64,000 nucleotides of DNA from Pseudomonas wayambapalatensis. Lineage in GTDB: Bacteria; Pseudomonadota; Gammaproteobacteria; Pseudomonadales; Pseudomonadaceae. Made by a program: the position numbers and the translations under genes. The notes beneath the pieces were generated by a model, which saw nothing but the letters and a program-made list of their open reading frames with translations, searched no databases and was not told where the DNA came from. The stretch lies in the NCBI GenBank assembly GCA_014268975.2, contig CP077096.1, positions 2,579,501 to 2,643,500 of the forward strand, given 5' to 3'. Shown piece after piece: positions 49,709 through 57,263 of the stretch (positions are counted from its first letter, which is position 1; each line of letters starts with the position of its first letter).

Positions 49709-50952
49709 AGCTGCACCCCGAAATGCGCGGCCACCTTCAGCGCACTGACCACACCGTCCTCGTGAAAACCATTTCCCCAGTAGGCACCACAGAAGTAGCT
49801 GTGCTGCTGGCCTTGCAGCTCTGACTGCCGAGCCTGCGCCGCGGACGCGGCGAGGCTGTACTGCGGATGGGCGTACTGAAAGCGGGCAATCACCTGCGCA
49901 GGGTCTATCAATGCGGTCTGGTTGAGGCTCACGCAGAAGGTGGTCGGTGCCTGGATACCTTGCAGGATATTCATGTTGTAGGTCAGCGCGGCGGGAGCCT
50001 GCTGTGGGCCTCCCAGGCGGTAGTTCCAGCTCGCCCAGGCGCGCTTGCGGCGCGGCAGCAGGCGGGAGTCGGTGTGCAGTACGACATCGTTGCTGGCGTA
50101 GCCGATGGCCCCGAGCACGGCACGTTCCTGTGTGCTGGGGCTTTCCAGCATGGCCAGGGCCTGGTCGCTATGGCAGGCGAACACCACGGTGTCGAAGCGT
50201 TCGGTGCCGGCTGCGCTCACGACGGTCACGCCACCTTCGTCGCGGCTGACCCGGTGAACCTTGCAGTCCAGGCGGATGCTGTCAGCGAAGGGGCGGCACA
50301 GTGGTGCGATGTAGCTGCTCGAACCACCTTTGATGACCCGCCACTGTGGACGGTGGTTGACCGACAGCAAGCCGTGGTTGCGACAGAAACGGACGAAGAA
50401 CTCGAGGGGGAAGTGGAGCATGTCGGCGCGGGACATCGACCAGATGGCCGATCCCATCGGCACGATATAGTGGTCGATGAAGCGCTGCCCATAGCCCTGC
50501 GCCTGAAGGTAGCTACCCAGCGTGGTGTTGGCATCGATACGCTGGCTGTCCAGGTCGGTCAGTGCCTGGCGGTTGAAGCGCAGAATATCCCGCAGCATTC
50601 CCCAGAAGCCTGGGGAGATCAGGTTGCGGCGTTGTGCGAACAGTGTGTTCAGGTCGTGGCCATTGTACTCAAGGCCTGTGGCCGGGTCATGCACGGAAAA
50701 ACTCATTTCGGTGGGCTGTGAGGTGACCTTGAGCTGGTCGAGCAGCCGAATGAAGTTGGGGTAGGTCCAGTCGTTGAACACGATGAAGCCGGTGTCTATT
50801 GCATGGCGCTGGCCCTTCCAGACCACATCGAGGGTGTGTGTGTGGCCACCGATCCAGCGCTCGGCTTCGAAAACCGTGACCTGGTGGTTGCGCGACAGCA
50901 GATGGGCGCAAGTCAGCCCGGCGATGCCGCTGCCGATGATTGCTATACGCAT
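49705..50952 (-). CDS. FAD-dependent oxidoreductase (amine oxidase/desaturase-like)
   Basis: A 415-residue flavoprotein starting RIAIIGSGIAGLTCAHLLSR, an N-terminal FAD Rossmann motif (GxGxxG). GGHTHTLDVVWKGQRHAIDT and TGFIVFNDWTYPNFIRLLDQ are typical of the branch linked to DUF1365 and CFA-like genes; PFADSIRLDCKVHRVSRDEG is mid-protein. In similar clusters such flavoproteins act on fatty-acyl chains, for example as desaturase-like enzymes in furan-fatty-acid formation, but that link is inferred from context. It overlaps DUF1365 by 4 bp and is 3 bp from the SDR gene. Confidence 0.9.
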   Translation of the reverse strand: MRIAIIGSGIAGLTCAHLLSRNHQVTVFEAERWIGGHTHTLDVVWKGQRHAIDTGFIVFNDWTYPNFIRLLDQLKVTSQPTEMSFSVHDPATGLEYNGHDLNTLFAQRRNLISPGFWGMLRDILRFNRQALTDLDSQRIDANTTLGSYLQAQGYGQRFIDHYIVPMGSAIWSMSRADMLHFPLEFFVRFCRNHGLLSVNHRPQWRVIKGGSSSYIAPLCRPFADSIRLDCKVHRVSRDEGGVTVVSAAGTERFDTVVFACHSDQALAMLESPSTQERAVLGAIGYASNDVVLHTDSRLLPRRKRAWASWNYRLGGPQQAPAALTYNMNILQGIQAPTTFCVSLNQTALIDPAQVIARFQYAHPQYSLAASAAQARQSELQGQQHSYFCGAYWGNGFHEDGVVSALKVAAHFGVQL

Positions 50953-50955
50953 GAA

Positions 50956-51711
50956 TCAACCTTCCTGTTCATGACGGGCGAGGCGTTGCCCCAGGGCCAG
51001 ACGCAGACGCGCCGGTAGCGCACCGAGCAGGCGCAATACACAGGTGAAAAGACCGGGGAAGTTGATTTCCACGGGGCGGTGGGGCAAGCGCCTGGCGATG
51101 TGTCGGGCGGCGCGCTGCGCACTCCACAGCTGCGGCATGGGGAAGTCGTTGCGGCGTGTCAAAGGTGTGTCGACAAAGCCAGGGCTGACCAAGGTGACTG
51201 CGATACCCTCGCGGGCCAGGTCGATCCGCTGTGATTCCATCAAATAGCGCACCGCCGCCTTGGAGGCGCCATAGGCACCGGCGCGGGGCAAGGCCAGCCA
51301 GGTCACCGAGCTGCCCATCACCACCAGGTGAGGGCGCTGGCCCTTGCGAAGCAGGGGCAGTGCCGATGCCATGCAGTAGGCGACACTGAGCAGGTTGGTG
51401 CGCATCACGCGCTCGACCAGCGCCGGATCGAACTGCCCCGGCTCCAGGTATTCGCAGGTGCCGGCATTGAGAATGACCATGTCCAGGCCTCCCCAGGCCT
51501 GTTCGATCTGCGCGGTGATCGCGGCGATATCCTCTGGGTCGTCAAGATCGCCGATGGCCAGCAGTACCTGCCCAGGAAACTGTTCGGCCAGGGGTGCAAG
51601 GCGATTGGCCTGGCGTGCGCCCAGGGCCACTTGATGGCCTTGCTCCAGCAGGATGCGAGCGAGCTCGGCACCGATACCGCTGCTAGCGCCGGTCAACCAG
51701 CAGCGGCTCAT
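50956..51711 (-). CDS. Short-chain dehydrogenase/reductase
   Basis: A 251-residue SDR: TGASSGIGAELARILLEQGH (cofactor motif TGxxxGIG at residues 8-15), LNAGTCE (NAG motif), GSSVTW with the catalytic Ser, and YGASKAAVRYL with the Y-x-x-x-K pair (~148-152). The C-terminal NFPGLFTCVLRLLGALPARL is hydrophobic and may touch the membrane. It oxidises or reduces a carbonyl/alcohol with NAD(P)(H), probably on an acyl intermediate given the operon. The ATG at 51711 overlaps the TGA of the NTF2-like gene by 4 bp. Confidence 0.9.
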   Translation of the reverse strand: MSRCWLTGASSGIGAELARILLEQGHQVALGARQANRLAPLAEQFPGQVLLAIGDLDDPEDIAAITAQIEQAWGGLDMVILNAGTCEYLEPGQFDPALVERVMRTNLLSVAYCMASALPLLRKGQRPHLVVMGSSVTWLALPRAGAYGASKAAVRYLMESQRIDLAREGIAVTLVSPGFVDTPLTRRNDFPMPQLWSAQRAARHIARRLPHRPVEINFPGLFTCVLRLLGALPARLRLALGQRLARHEQEG

Positions 51712-52130
51712 GCCAGCCTGCCTTTGAGCCAGCGGATTGCGCCGCCCATGATCGGAAGGTGTTCGTAGATGAGGGCGCCGGCGTCGAAATAGTCCTGGTG
51801 AAAATGCACACGGTCGCGCCAGTGCAGGCAACTGCACCCTTGCAGCGTGATCTGCCGACCCCCGGCCAGGCGTGGGTGGCGGAAGTGCAGGGTCCAGCGC
51901 AAGTAGCCCTGACCGGGGCTTACCTCGTCGGCGCTGATGAAGGCATAGCGGATATCGCTGGCGTTGGCGTACAACTGCTCGAAGTAGGCTCGCAGCGCCT
52001 GCAGGCCCTGTATGTGGTGCAGAGGGTCGCGAAAAGTAATGTCCTCGCTGTACAGGTTTTCCAGCCTGTCGAGGTTAGCGCCATCGAGACTGGCGAAGCG
52101 CTCGGCGAATTGCTGTAGGTAGGCAGACAT
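51708..52130 (-). CDS. NTF2-like (SnoaL) fold protein
   Basis: A 140-residue protein with the cone-shaped NTF2-like fold: FAERFASLDGANLDRLENLY, then SEDITFRDPLHHIQGLQALR. A late HFHQDYFDAGALIYEHLPIM carries the conserved D-Y/F-x-D-x-G. Members act as small enzymes or ligand binders. It is the first gene of the minus arm; two TGTACA-type operators end about 20 bp upstream of its ATG, so the whole arm (NTF2, SDR, FAD oxidoreductase, DUF1365, CFA-like, DUF2878) probably starts here. Confidence 0.88.
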   Translation of the reverse strand: MSAYLQQFAERFASLDGANLDRLENLYSEDITFRDPLHHIQGLQALRAYFEQLYANASDIRYAFISADEVSPGQGYLRWTLHFRHPRLAGGRQITLQGCSCLHWRDRVHFHQDYFDAGALIYEHLPIMGGAIRWLKGRLA

Positions 52131-52149
52131 GCTGGGCTCCAGGTAATCC

Positions 52150-52224
52150 TGTACAAAATATATTTGTTGTACAGGTATAGCTGAAGCCCAAGGATTAATC
52201 TATACAGATTGAGGGTTGTGTATA
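52150..52224. promoter_or_regulatory. Two LitR/PplR-type operators upstream of the minus arm
   Basis: TGTACA (52150-52155), 12 bp, TGTACA (52168-52173) makes the first site. TATACA (52201-52206), 12 bp, TGTATA (52219-52224) makes the second. Both match T(G/A)TACA-N12-TGTA(C/T)A exactly, and their centres are 51 bp apart. They fill the 100-bp gap between the NTF2-like start (52130) and the LOV stop (52231), so they should control the minus arm; the AT-rich spacers may hold the -10 element. Confidence 0.78.
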
Positions 52225-52230
52225 GATTTT

Positions 52231-52686
52231 TTAGCGCTCGTCCTGCCCGAGCTGACGGCGCAGCAGGGCCAGTTCAGCCTCCAGCTCGCGCACATTTTCC
52301 TCGGCGCAAACCTGTGCTGTCACATCGCGCTGGATGCCGATGTAGTACGTCAGCTGGTCTGCCTCGTTGTACACGGGGGTGATGGACAGCTCGTTCCAGA
52401 ACAGGCTTCCGTCCTTGCGATAGTTGCGCAGTACCTGACGGCAGGGGCTGCCATCGCGGATCGCAGCGCGGATGCTAGCGAGGCCTTCCTGGTCATGATT
52501 CTCGCCCTGCAGGAAACGGCAATCCTGATAGAGGATGTCGTCGGCGGCATAGCCGGTCAGTCGCTCGAAGGCGGGGTTGACGTAGATGAGGATGCTGTCG
52601 TCGCCCTCCTGCTCGGCAACGACGATGCCATCGTTCGAATGCTCTACCATCAGTTGAAGGAGTTTCGCGGGGATCATAGGGCCCAC
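52231..52686 (-). CDS. Short LOV blue-light photoreceptor
   Basis: A 151-residue protein made of one LOV (PAS) core with short N- and C-terminal helices. YVNPAFERLTGYAADDILYQ leads to DCRFLQGENHDQE, the LOV signature with the flavin-adduct Cys (~residue 53). RNYRKDGSLFWNELSITPVY and YYIGIQRDVTAQV are the rest of the FMN pocket. The C-terminal helix (VRELEAELALLRRQLGQ) can coil with a partner. It closely resembles the P. putida short LOV proteins (PpSB1/PpSB2-LOV). It has no output domain, so it must act through a partner, probably the MerR-type regulator encoded divergently. Confidence 0.93.
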   Translation of the reverse strand: MGPMIPAKLLQLMVEHSNDGIVVAEQEGDDSILIYVNPAFERLTGYAADDILYQDCRFLQGENHDQEGLASIRAAIRDGSPCRQVLRNYRKDGSLFWNELSITPVYNEADQLTYYIGIQRDVTAQVCAEENVRELEAELALLRRQLGQDER

Positions 52687-52830
52687 CTACAGGCGTTTTA
52701 TATGCGAGATGCGCAGATTGCTTCTATGTGGAAGACCTCGGCGCCGTTGGTTGCATGATGGACCATGGAGGCTCGCCGCAGAAAGTCCATATGAGTTTAG
52801 AATGCTCGATCTACCGGATATTCTCTGATT

Positions 52831-53718
52831 ATGACTGACACCACCCCACCCGATTTGCTACCCATGCGCGATGTGGTCAGCTTGACCGGCATCAATCCGG
52901 TCACGTTGCGCGCCTGGGAGCGGCGCCATGGGTTGATGCGCCCGCAGCGCACCGAGGGCGGCCATCGCTTGTACACCGCCCGGGATGTGCAACGCATACG
53001 CGACATCCTGCGTTGGACTGCCAACGGCCTGCCTATCAGCAAGGTCGGCGACAGGCTCGCCGGCCGGCCTGAGGCACCAGTGCAGCAGCCCTCGGCCTTC
53101 GACGAATGGCGAGACGCTGTGGTGCGTGCATCCGAGGCGTTCGATGCACAGGCGTTGGAGGGGATTCATGGCCAGTTGTTCACTCTGTTTCCCAAGACCT
53201 CCGTGCTGCGTGAAGTGCTGATGCCGGTTTGGTATGAGTTGGCGTCAGGAGCGGCTCCAGGCCAGCGTAGCCAATGGCTGTTTCTCGATACGTTCCTGCG
53301 TGCCCGCTTGCTTGCGCGCCTGCACTTGAATCAGATCCCCGCGCCGCGGGTGCTGCTGGCAAGCACCGAGGGGCACGCCGAATTCGAGGTGCTGTGCGCT
53401 GGGCTGATGTTGAGCAGCGAGCAACAGCGCATCGACGTACTGGGCTGCGGGCAGTCGTTGGAAGACTTGCCGTTATTGTGTACGGCCATGCAGCCCGCGG
53501 CGCTGGTGATAAAAGTCCAGGCGCCGGTAAGCACCGCCTTGGCCAGGCGCTTGCGGACCTTGCAGATGGACATTGCCTGCCCGCTGGCCTTGGTTGGCGA
53601 GCGGTTGGCTGATTCGCTGCACGCGTTGAGTGGAATCCCGTTGTGCCTGCTGGACGAGGGAGGCGTTGATGCTGCGCGCAGGCTGAGCGCGTTGCACCGT
53701 GGCGCGCTTGACCTTTGA
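52831..53718 (+). CDS. MerR-family regulator, class II LitR/PplR-like (no B12 ligands)
   Basis: A 295-residue regulator with an N-terminal MerR helix-turn-helix (RDVVSLTGINPVTLRAWERR, then HGLMRPQRTEGGHRLYTARD). A helical and Rossmann-like region follows, recalling the cobalamin-binding domain of CarH/LitR (LLASTEGHAEFEVLCAGLML, IDVLGCGQSLEDL). The W-x9-E-H motif that holds adenosylcobalamin in CarH is absent: the place reads SGAAPGQRSQWLFLD. Light sensing must therefore come from elsewhere, consistent with the neighbouring LOV protein. It probably binds the TGTACA-type sites in front of both arms. Divergent from the LOV gene, 144 bp apart. Confidence 0.88.
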   Translation: MTDTTPPDLLPMRDVVSLTGINPVTLRAWERRHGLMRPQRTEGGHRLYTARDVQRIRDILRWTANGLPISKVGDRLAGRPEAPVQQPSAFDEWRDAVVRASEAFDAQALEGIHGQLFTLFPKTSVLREVLMPVWYELASGAAPGQRSQWLFLDTFLRARLLARLHLNQIPAPRVLLASTEGHAEFEVLCAGLMLSSEQQRIDVLGCGQSLEDLPLLCTAMQPAALVIKVQAPVSTALARRLRTLQMDIACPLALVGERLADSLHALSGIPLCLLDEGGVDAARRLSALHRGALDL

Positions 53719-53836
53719 CCCAAACGCCTGATCCTGATCTGGATGTTGGCGCGTTAAGCCGGCCTAGGCTCCAAACATGGAACTTTGCCCCACGGATTGG
53801 CTTCCCTTGTTCAAAGGCCAAGCTGAGGAGAGCAGC

Positions 53837-53998
53837 ATGAAGAAAGAGACCCAGACTAAAAAGCCGAGGGCGCAGACCGGGACTCAGGGGGAGGAGGAGC
53901 GAGACAACGACGCCCATCGTCCGGACGGATCTACCGGTACATCACATGACTCGACGGCGCAAAAAACGGCCCGTGATCATGGTCAGCACAAACGCTGA
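53837..53998 (+). CDS. 53-residue highly charged protein of unknown function
   Basis: The frame from ATG 53837 encodes MKKETQTKKPRAQTGTQGEE and a similarly polar remainder (DHGQHKR at the end), with no hydrophobic residues to speak of. A GAGGAG box lies 6 bp before the ATG. It is probably disordered. It follows the MerR gene by 118 bp and is trailed by a hairpin, so it may be its own small transcription unit. No family recognised. Confidence 0.55.
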   Translation: MKKETQTKKPRAQTGTQGEEERDNDAHRPDGSTGTSHDSTAQKTARDHGQHKR

Positions 53999-54018
53999 AA
54001 CTGCCACCCGAAAGGGTT

Positions 54019-54043
54019 GAGGCTCGCCACGTTTGCGAGCCTC
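54019..54043. terminator. Hairpin after the 53-residue protein gene
   Basis: gaggctcgc and gcgagcctc pair over nine bases around a seven-base loop, 21 bp after the stop at 53998. There is no U-tract. It is placed as expected for a terminator; the following 125 bp before the next gene show nothing else I can support. Confidence 0.45.
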
Positions 54044-54169
54044 TGGGGCGGAGCAGGGAAATCGCAGGTGTGTCGTCAATTGCATGGAATTCTCGGTCCC
54101 ATCGCCTGTTCTACCGGACTCAGCTCCTGGCTCATCTCGTAGCTCGGACCCCACTTTCCGGAGCAGCGA

Positions 54170-54694
54170 ATGCCTCGAATCATTACCCCAGCGACCCCTG
54201 AACACGAGATCAGCGAGCACAACGCCAGGATGTTCGGCTCTCCCAAGGAGCGTCTTGACTTCTACCGTCGCGAGATCCAGTACGAAACCAGCATCCTGGC
54301 CAATCGCACGGATGCCTACCTGGCGGCGCAATCGTTCCTGGTCATCGCGTTCGTCTCTTCCATGGGCAACCTCAATCAAGGGTGGGGCGAAATGTTCACC
54401 CTGATCGTGCCGGCGTTCCTCGCCTTGCTCGGGGTATTGAGCTCGCTCAACGCCTGGCCTGGCATACGGGCTGCGTACAACATCATCGATCACTGGCAGC
54501 TCAAGCAAAGCCACCTGCTGCGCAGCGAGCCGTTGATGGGGCTGGCGTACGACGAGTCGCCGCTGTTCTGCGAGGCAGAGACCTCGCGTGCAGGGCATCG
54601 AAAATCGCTGCTGTTTTCGCTTCGCACGCCGTGGATCTTTCTGGTTTTCTGGATGCTGCTGGGAAGCTACTCGGTCTACATCCAACTGGCCTGA
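54170..54694 (+). CDS. RipA-like small membrane protein
   Basis: A 174-residue protein with two transmembrane helices in the middle (AAQSFLVIAFVSSMGNL and FTLIVPAFLALLGVLSSL) and one at the C-terminus (PWIFLVFWMLLGSYSVYIQL). The N-terminal part is soluble and charged (SPKERLDFYRREIQYETSIL). This matches the RipA-family octameric membrane proteins named in sequence databases, though I am only moderately sure. The role is unknown. No operon partner is adjacent. Confidence 0.65.
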   Translation: MPRIITPATPEHEISEHNARMFGSPKERLDFYRREIQYETSILANRTDAYLAAQSFLVIAFVSSMGNLNQGWGEMFTLIVPAFLALLGVLSSLNAWPGIRAAYNIIDHWQLKQSHLLRSEPLMGLAYDESPLFCEAETSRAGHRKSLLFSLRTPWIFLVFWMLLGSYSVYIQLA

Positions 54695-54828
54695 ACGCAT
54701 CGATCCTGGAGGTTCGAGTACCCAGAGCCTGCCGCTGGCTGAACGGGCGAGATGCGCCGCAGCATCAAGCTCAGCACCTTCAGTCTTTGGATAGTCTGCA
54801 TTCGGCCAGCGCCAACGATCAGGAGACG

Positions 54829-54945
54829 CTAGCCAGCAAGGGCCTTGATCAATTGTTCGTTGAATGCGGGTATATGGTCAGGCTTACGGCTGGTGATCAG
54901 GTTGCCGTCCACCACGACCTCTTCATCGACCCAACGGCCACCTGC
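54829..54945 (-). pseudogene. C-terminal relic of a PfpI/DJ-1-family protein
   Basis: On the minus strand, codons from 54945 to the TAG at 54829 read [20 protein letters not shown] then [18 protein letters not shown]. This matches the last ~38 residues of PfpI/YhbO-type deglycase/protease proteins (the [12 protein letters not shown]-x-T-S-R block). A TGA stands two codons upstream of the first conserved residue, and no other part of the ~180-residue protein is present. The catalytic Cys region is missing, so it cannot be functional. The rest of the 405-bp stretch 54695-55099 holds nothing I recognise. Confidence 0.75.
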
Positions 54946-55099
54946 ATTTCACTGGTGAGAAGTTCCAATGCCATGCGTCAGCGGCCTGCTAGGCAGACCA
55001 ATGGACAATAAATAGACGGGCTGTGCGGGTAGACAACTGCGGTTGAACATTGCGCGCAGCTCAGGCTCTCACAAGCAGAGGTATAACGAGGCCGCCATC

Positions 55100-55342
55100 A
55101 TGAGCATCGAACGCAGCATTCCCGAACTTGAAGCCTGGTACGCACAGTACGACGACGTCAGTTACCGGCGCGAGTCGCCGGATGCCTACCACCATGAACT
55201 GGTTCGCACCGCCGAGGCGCTGCGTGACGATGGTGCCATCGACTGGGATGACTGGCTGGCGCTGAAGGCATTGGCCGATCAGGCCCATATCCGGGCACTG
55301 GAAGACGCCGTCCAGGCCCACGTAAACGACCCTGACGCATGA
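55100..55342 (+). CDS. 80-residue acidic protein of unknown function
   Basis: The ATG at 55100 follows a CGAGG box. The protein (SIERSIPELEAWYAQYDDVS then RRESPDAYHHELVRTAEALR) is acidic, helical and without membrane segments. Its stop overlaps the xthA ATG by 4 bp (ATGA), so it is translationally coupled to exonuclease III. It could be a partner of that repair enzyme, but nothing beyond position suggests it. Confidence 0.6.
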   Translation: MSIERSIPELEAWYAQYDDVSYRRESPDAYHHELVRTAEALRDDGAIDWDDWLALKALADQAHIRALEDAVQAHVNDPDA

Positions 55343-56136
55343 AAGCGCTGAAGATTGCCACCTTCAATATCAATGGCATCCGCAGCCGCCTGCCCGCGTT
55401 GTTGGCCTGGCTGGCGAGGGAGCAACCGGACATCGTCTGCCTGCAGGAATTGAAGGCGGCCGATCAACAGTTTCCTCGCGAGGCGCTTGAAGCGGCGGGT
55501 TATGGCTGCCTTTACCAAGGGCAACCCTCTTGGAACGGCGTTGCAATCCTGGCGCGCGATAGCGAACCGCTGGAGGTCCGTCGTGGGCTGCCCGGCATGG
55601 AGGACGACGAGCAGAGCCGCTATCTCGAAGCTGCGGTGCATGGCGTGCTGGTGGGCTGTCTGTATCTGCCCAATGGCAACCCGCAACCCGGCCCGAAGTT
55701 CGATTACAAATTGCGCTGGTTCGAGTGCCTGATCAAGCATGCCCAGGCACTGCATGGCAGCAGCCATCCCACGGTGCTGGCGGGCGATTTCAATGTCGTG
55801 CCGACTGATCTGGATATCTACAACCCACGCTCGTGGCTCAAGGACGCGCTGCTGCAACCTGAGTCACGGGCGTGCTTCGAACAGTTGCTGGCGCAGGGCT
55901 GGGTCGATGCTGTTCGCCACCTGTACCCAGAGCAGCGCATCTACACGTTTTGGGATTATTTTCGCAATCACTGGGCGCGCAATGCCGGACTGCGGATCGA
56001 CCACTTGCTGCTCAATCCCGACCTCGCCCCCTTTCTGAAGCGGGCGGGTGTGGATGCCTGGGTACGCAACGAGGCCAAGGCCAGCGATCATGCGCCGGTC
56101 TGGATCGAACTGGGCAGGCGCCGCCAGCAACGTTAG
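55339..56136 (+). CDS. xthA: Exodeoxyribonuclease III
   Basis: A 265-residue AP endonuclease/exonuclease of the EEP fold. KIATFNINGIRSRLPALLAW starts the protein (metal-binding Asn). CLQELKA holds the metal-binding Glu (~34), VLAGDFNVVPTDLDIYNPRS holds the D-x-N pair (~150), and RIDHLLLNP plus SDHAPVWIEL carry the catalytic Asp and His at the end. It cuts DNA 5' of abasic sites and degrades 3' ends in base-excision repair. The length is normal. The start overlaps the preceding 80-residue gene by 4 bp. Confidence 0.95.
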   Translation: MKALKIATFNINGIRSRLPALLAWLAREQPDIVCLQELKAADQQFPREALEAAGYGCLYQGQPSWNGVAILARDSEPLEVRRGLPGMEDDEQSRYLEAAVHGVLVGCLYLPNGNPQPGPKFDYKLRWFECLIKHAQALHGSSHPTVLAGDFNVVPTDLDIYNPRSWLKDALLQPESRACFEQLLAQGWVDAVRHLYPEQRIYTFWDYFRNHWARNAGLRIDHLLLNPDLAPFLKRAGVDAWVRNEAKASDHAPVWIELGRRRQQR

Positions 56137-56164
56137 CGGTCAGCGTTTCGGTCGACACCGTCGC

Positions 56165-56656
56165 TCAGATGACGATGTAGTCGCTGCGCTGCAGCGTGCC
56201 TCGATGTTCGCCCTCGACCAGGTGCACGTAGCGGCCGTCGACCAGGTCCACCGGCAGGCAGTCATCGACATCCACCACTGTATCGGTGTGCGGCTTCAGC
56301 CAACCAGCTGCCATGCGTTGCTTGCCAATCTGCTTGGCGGCAGCCTTGTGGGGAGCCGTTACCAGCAAGTAGCGGTGATCCTCGCCAAACACGCCAGGTG
56401 CGTAGCCTCCCAGGTTCAACAAGAACAAGCGCATGGCGCCGGGCGGTGGTGCGGCGTGGCCGAGCTCGACGCGATAGCCATCCACACCGTGGACTTCCAG
56501 CCAGGAATCGATGTGCAAGCCTTTAGGGCTGCCGAACCAGGCGCTGCGCAGCTGCGGGTAGGTCTGGTCGAGCGAGTCTGCGTGGGCGAAGACTACGTCG
56601 TGGACTTCGATGCTGGCCCGAGGATGTCTTCCTCCGAGCATGACAACGTAGAGCAT
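56165..56656 (-). CDS. DUF1543 protein
   Basis: A 163-residue soluble protein: LYVVMLGGRHPRASIEVHDV at the start (a DUF1543 hallmark) and GLHIDSWLEVHGVDGYRVEL in the middle. The C-terminal half is a second copy-like region (LGGYAPGVFGEDHRYLLVTA). Function unknown. The ATG at 56656 starts the conserved part; the frame continues open upstream through IS and integrase debris, so the longer reading is not a real protein. The promoter must lie in the short segment before the relic at 56789. Confidence 0.82.
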   Translation of the reverse strand: MLYVVMLGGRHPRASIEVHDVVFAHADSLDQTYPQLRSAWFGSPKGLHIDSWLEVHGVDGYRVELGHAAPPPGAMRLFLLNLGGYAPGVFGEDHRYLLVTAPHKAAAKQIGKQRMAAGWLKPHTDTVVDVDDCLPVDLVDGRYVHLVEGEHRGTLQRSDYIVI

Positions 56657-56788
56657 GGGTGAGCCTGTGATACGGGTCAGGGGGGCATATGTTGGCATAG
56701 CGCTTGATTGATTGCTCGGCGGGGTGTGGGCATTTGGCAAGTACCGATAGGAGATATGAGATTTTCGACGTCGCAGCGCACATTCACT

Positions 56789-56914
56789 AGGCTCTGTACG
56801 AAAAGCGTTGATACTCGGGATGGTGTCAGAAATTTTGTGTTCGGGCATAACATGGGTAAGAGGTGCATGTATGCCAACCCAAAAGAAACCCTTGCGTGAC
56901 CTGCCCAAAATCCC
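56789..56914 (+). mobile_element. Left-end relic of an IS256-family element
   Basis: ggctctgtacgaaaag (56790-56805) is followed by an IS256-like subterminal region. An ATG at 56871 then opens MPTQKKPLRDLPKIP, the typical N-terminus of IS256 transposases. The match stops after 14-15 codons near 56914, where the sequence changes to unrelated DNA. Only ~125 bp of the ~1.3-kb element remain. The 16-bp end is identical to the right end of the IS427-type element at 61711-62656. Confidence 0.6.
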
Positions 56915-57079
56915 GTTGCCGGTCTCATCCACCACTCGGTGTTTGTACCGTTCATGTAGAAGCAGGAGTGCCTGGTCGGGCAGCGGTACGATGTGTTTGC
57001 TCTTGTCTAGGTACCGCGTTTCGCTGATCATGTAACGCCAGTCGGCACTGATCAGGTCGACGTCTTCCCAGCCATCTTC
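56915..57079 (-). pseudogene. Tyrosine-recombinase (phage/ICE integrase) relic
   Basis: Read on the minus strand, the open stretch encodes WEDVDLISADWRYMISETRY then KSKHIVPLPDQALLLLHERY. It resembles the first part of the integrase catalytic domain (W-E-x-I/V-D-L ... W-R-x-x-x-x-K/E-T ... H-I-V-P-L-S-x-Q-A). A TGA lies five codons before the first conserved residue, and the downstream H-x-x-R and Tyr motifs are lost at the IS256 junction (56914). It marks an old integration site. The 184 bp from 57080 to the IS at 57264 hold nothing I recognise. Confidence 0.5.
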
Positions 57080-57263
57080 ACCATTTCACCGAAGAACCTT
57101 CTGAAATGCCTCTAGAGCGTTACTCCTGGTGCGTGAAAGCAAAAATGAACGCCTCAGAAATGTCCACGAGACCCCGCGCAGGATGCAGGATCGATAAATG
57201 GCGATTCCTGAAAGCCATTGTGATGGGGCACTCCGGACTGCAAGTGAACGTAGCAGGCCTTAG

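Noticed and set aside
52687-52830. LitR-type operator between the LOV and MerR genes (autoregulation)
   Set aside because: I looked for T(G/A)TACA boxes in this 144-bp divergent region and found none, so no site is claimed here.
53780-53817. GGAACTT and TCAAA pair upstream of the 53-residue gene as an AlgU-type promoter
   Set aside because: The spacing between the two elements is about 25 bp, much longer than the 16-17 bp of that promoter class.
56657-57031. N-terminal extension of the DUF1543 protein by 125 residues
   Set aside because: The open frame runs through an IS256 end and an integrase relic. The DUF1543 family start coincides with the ATG at 56656.
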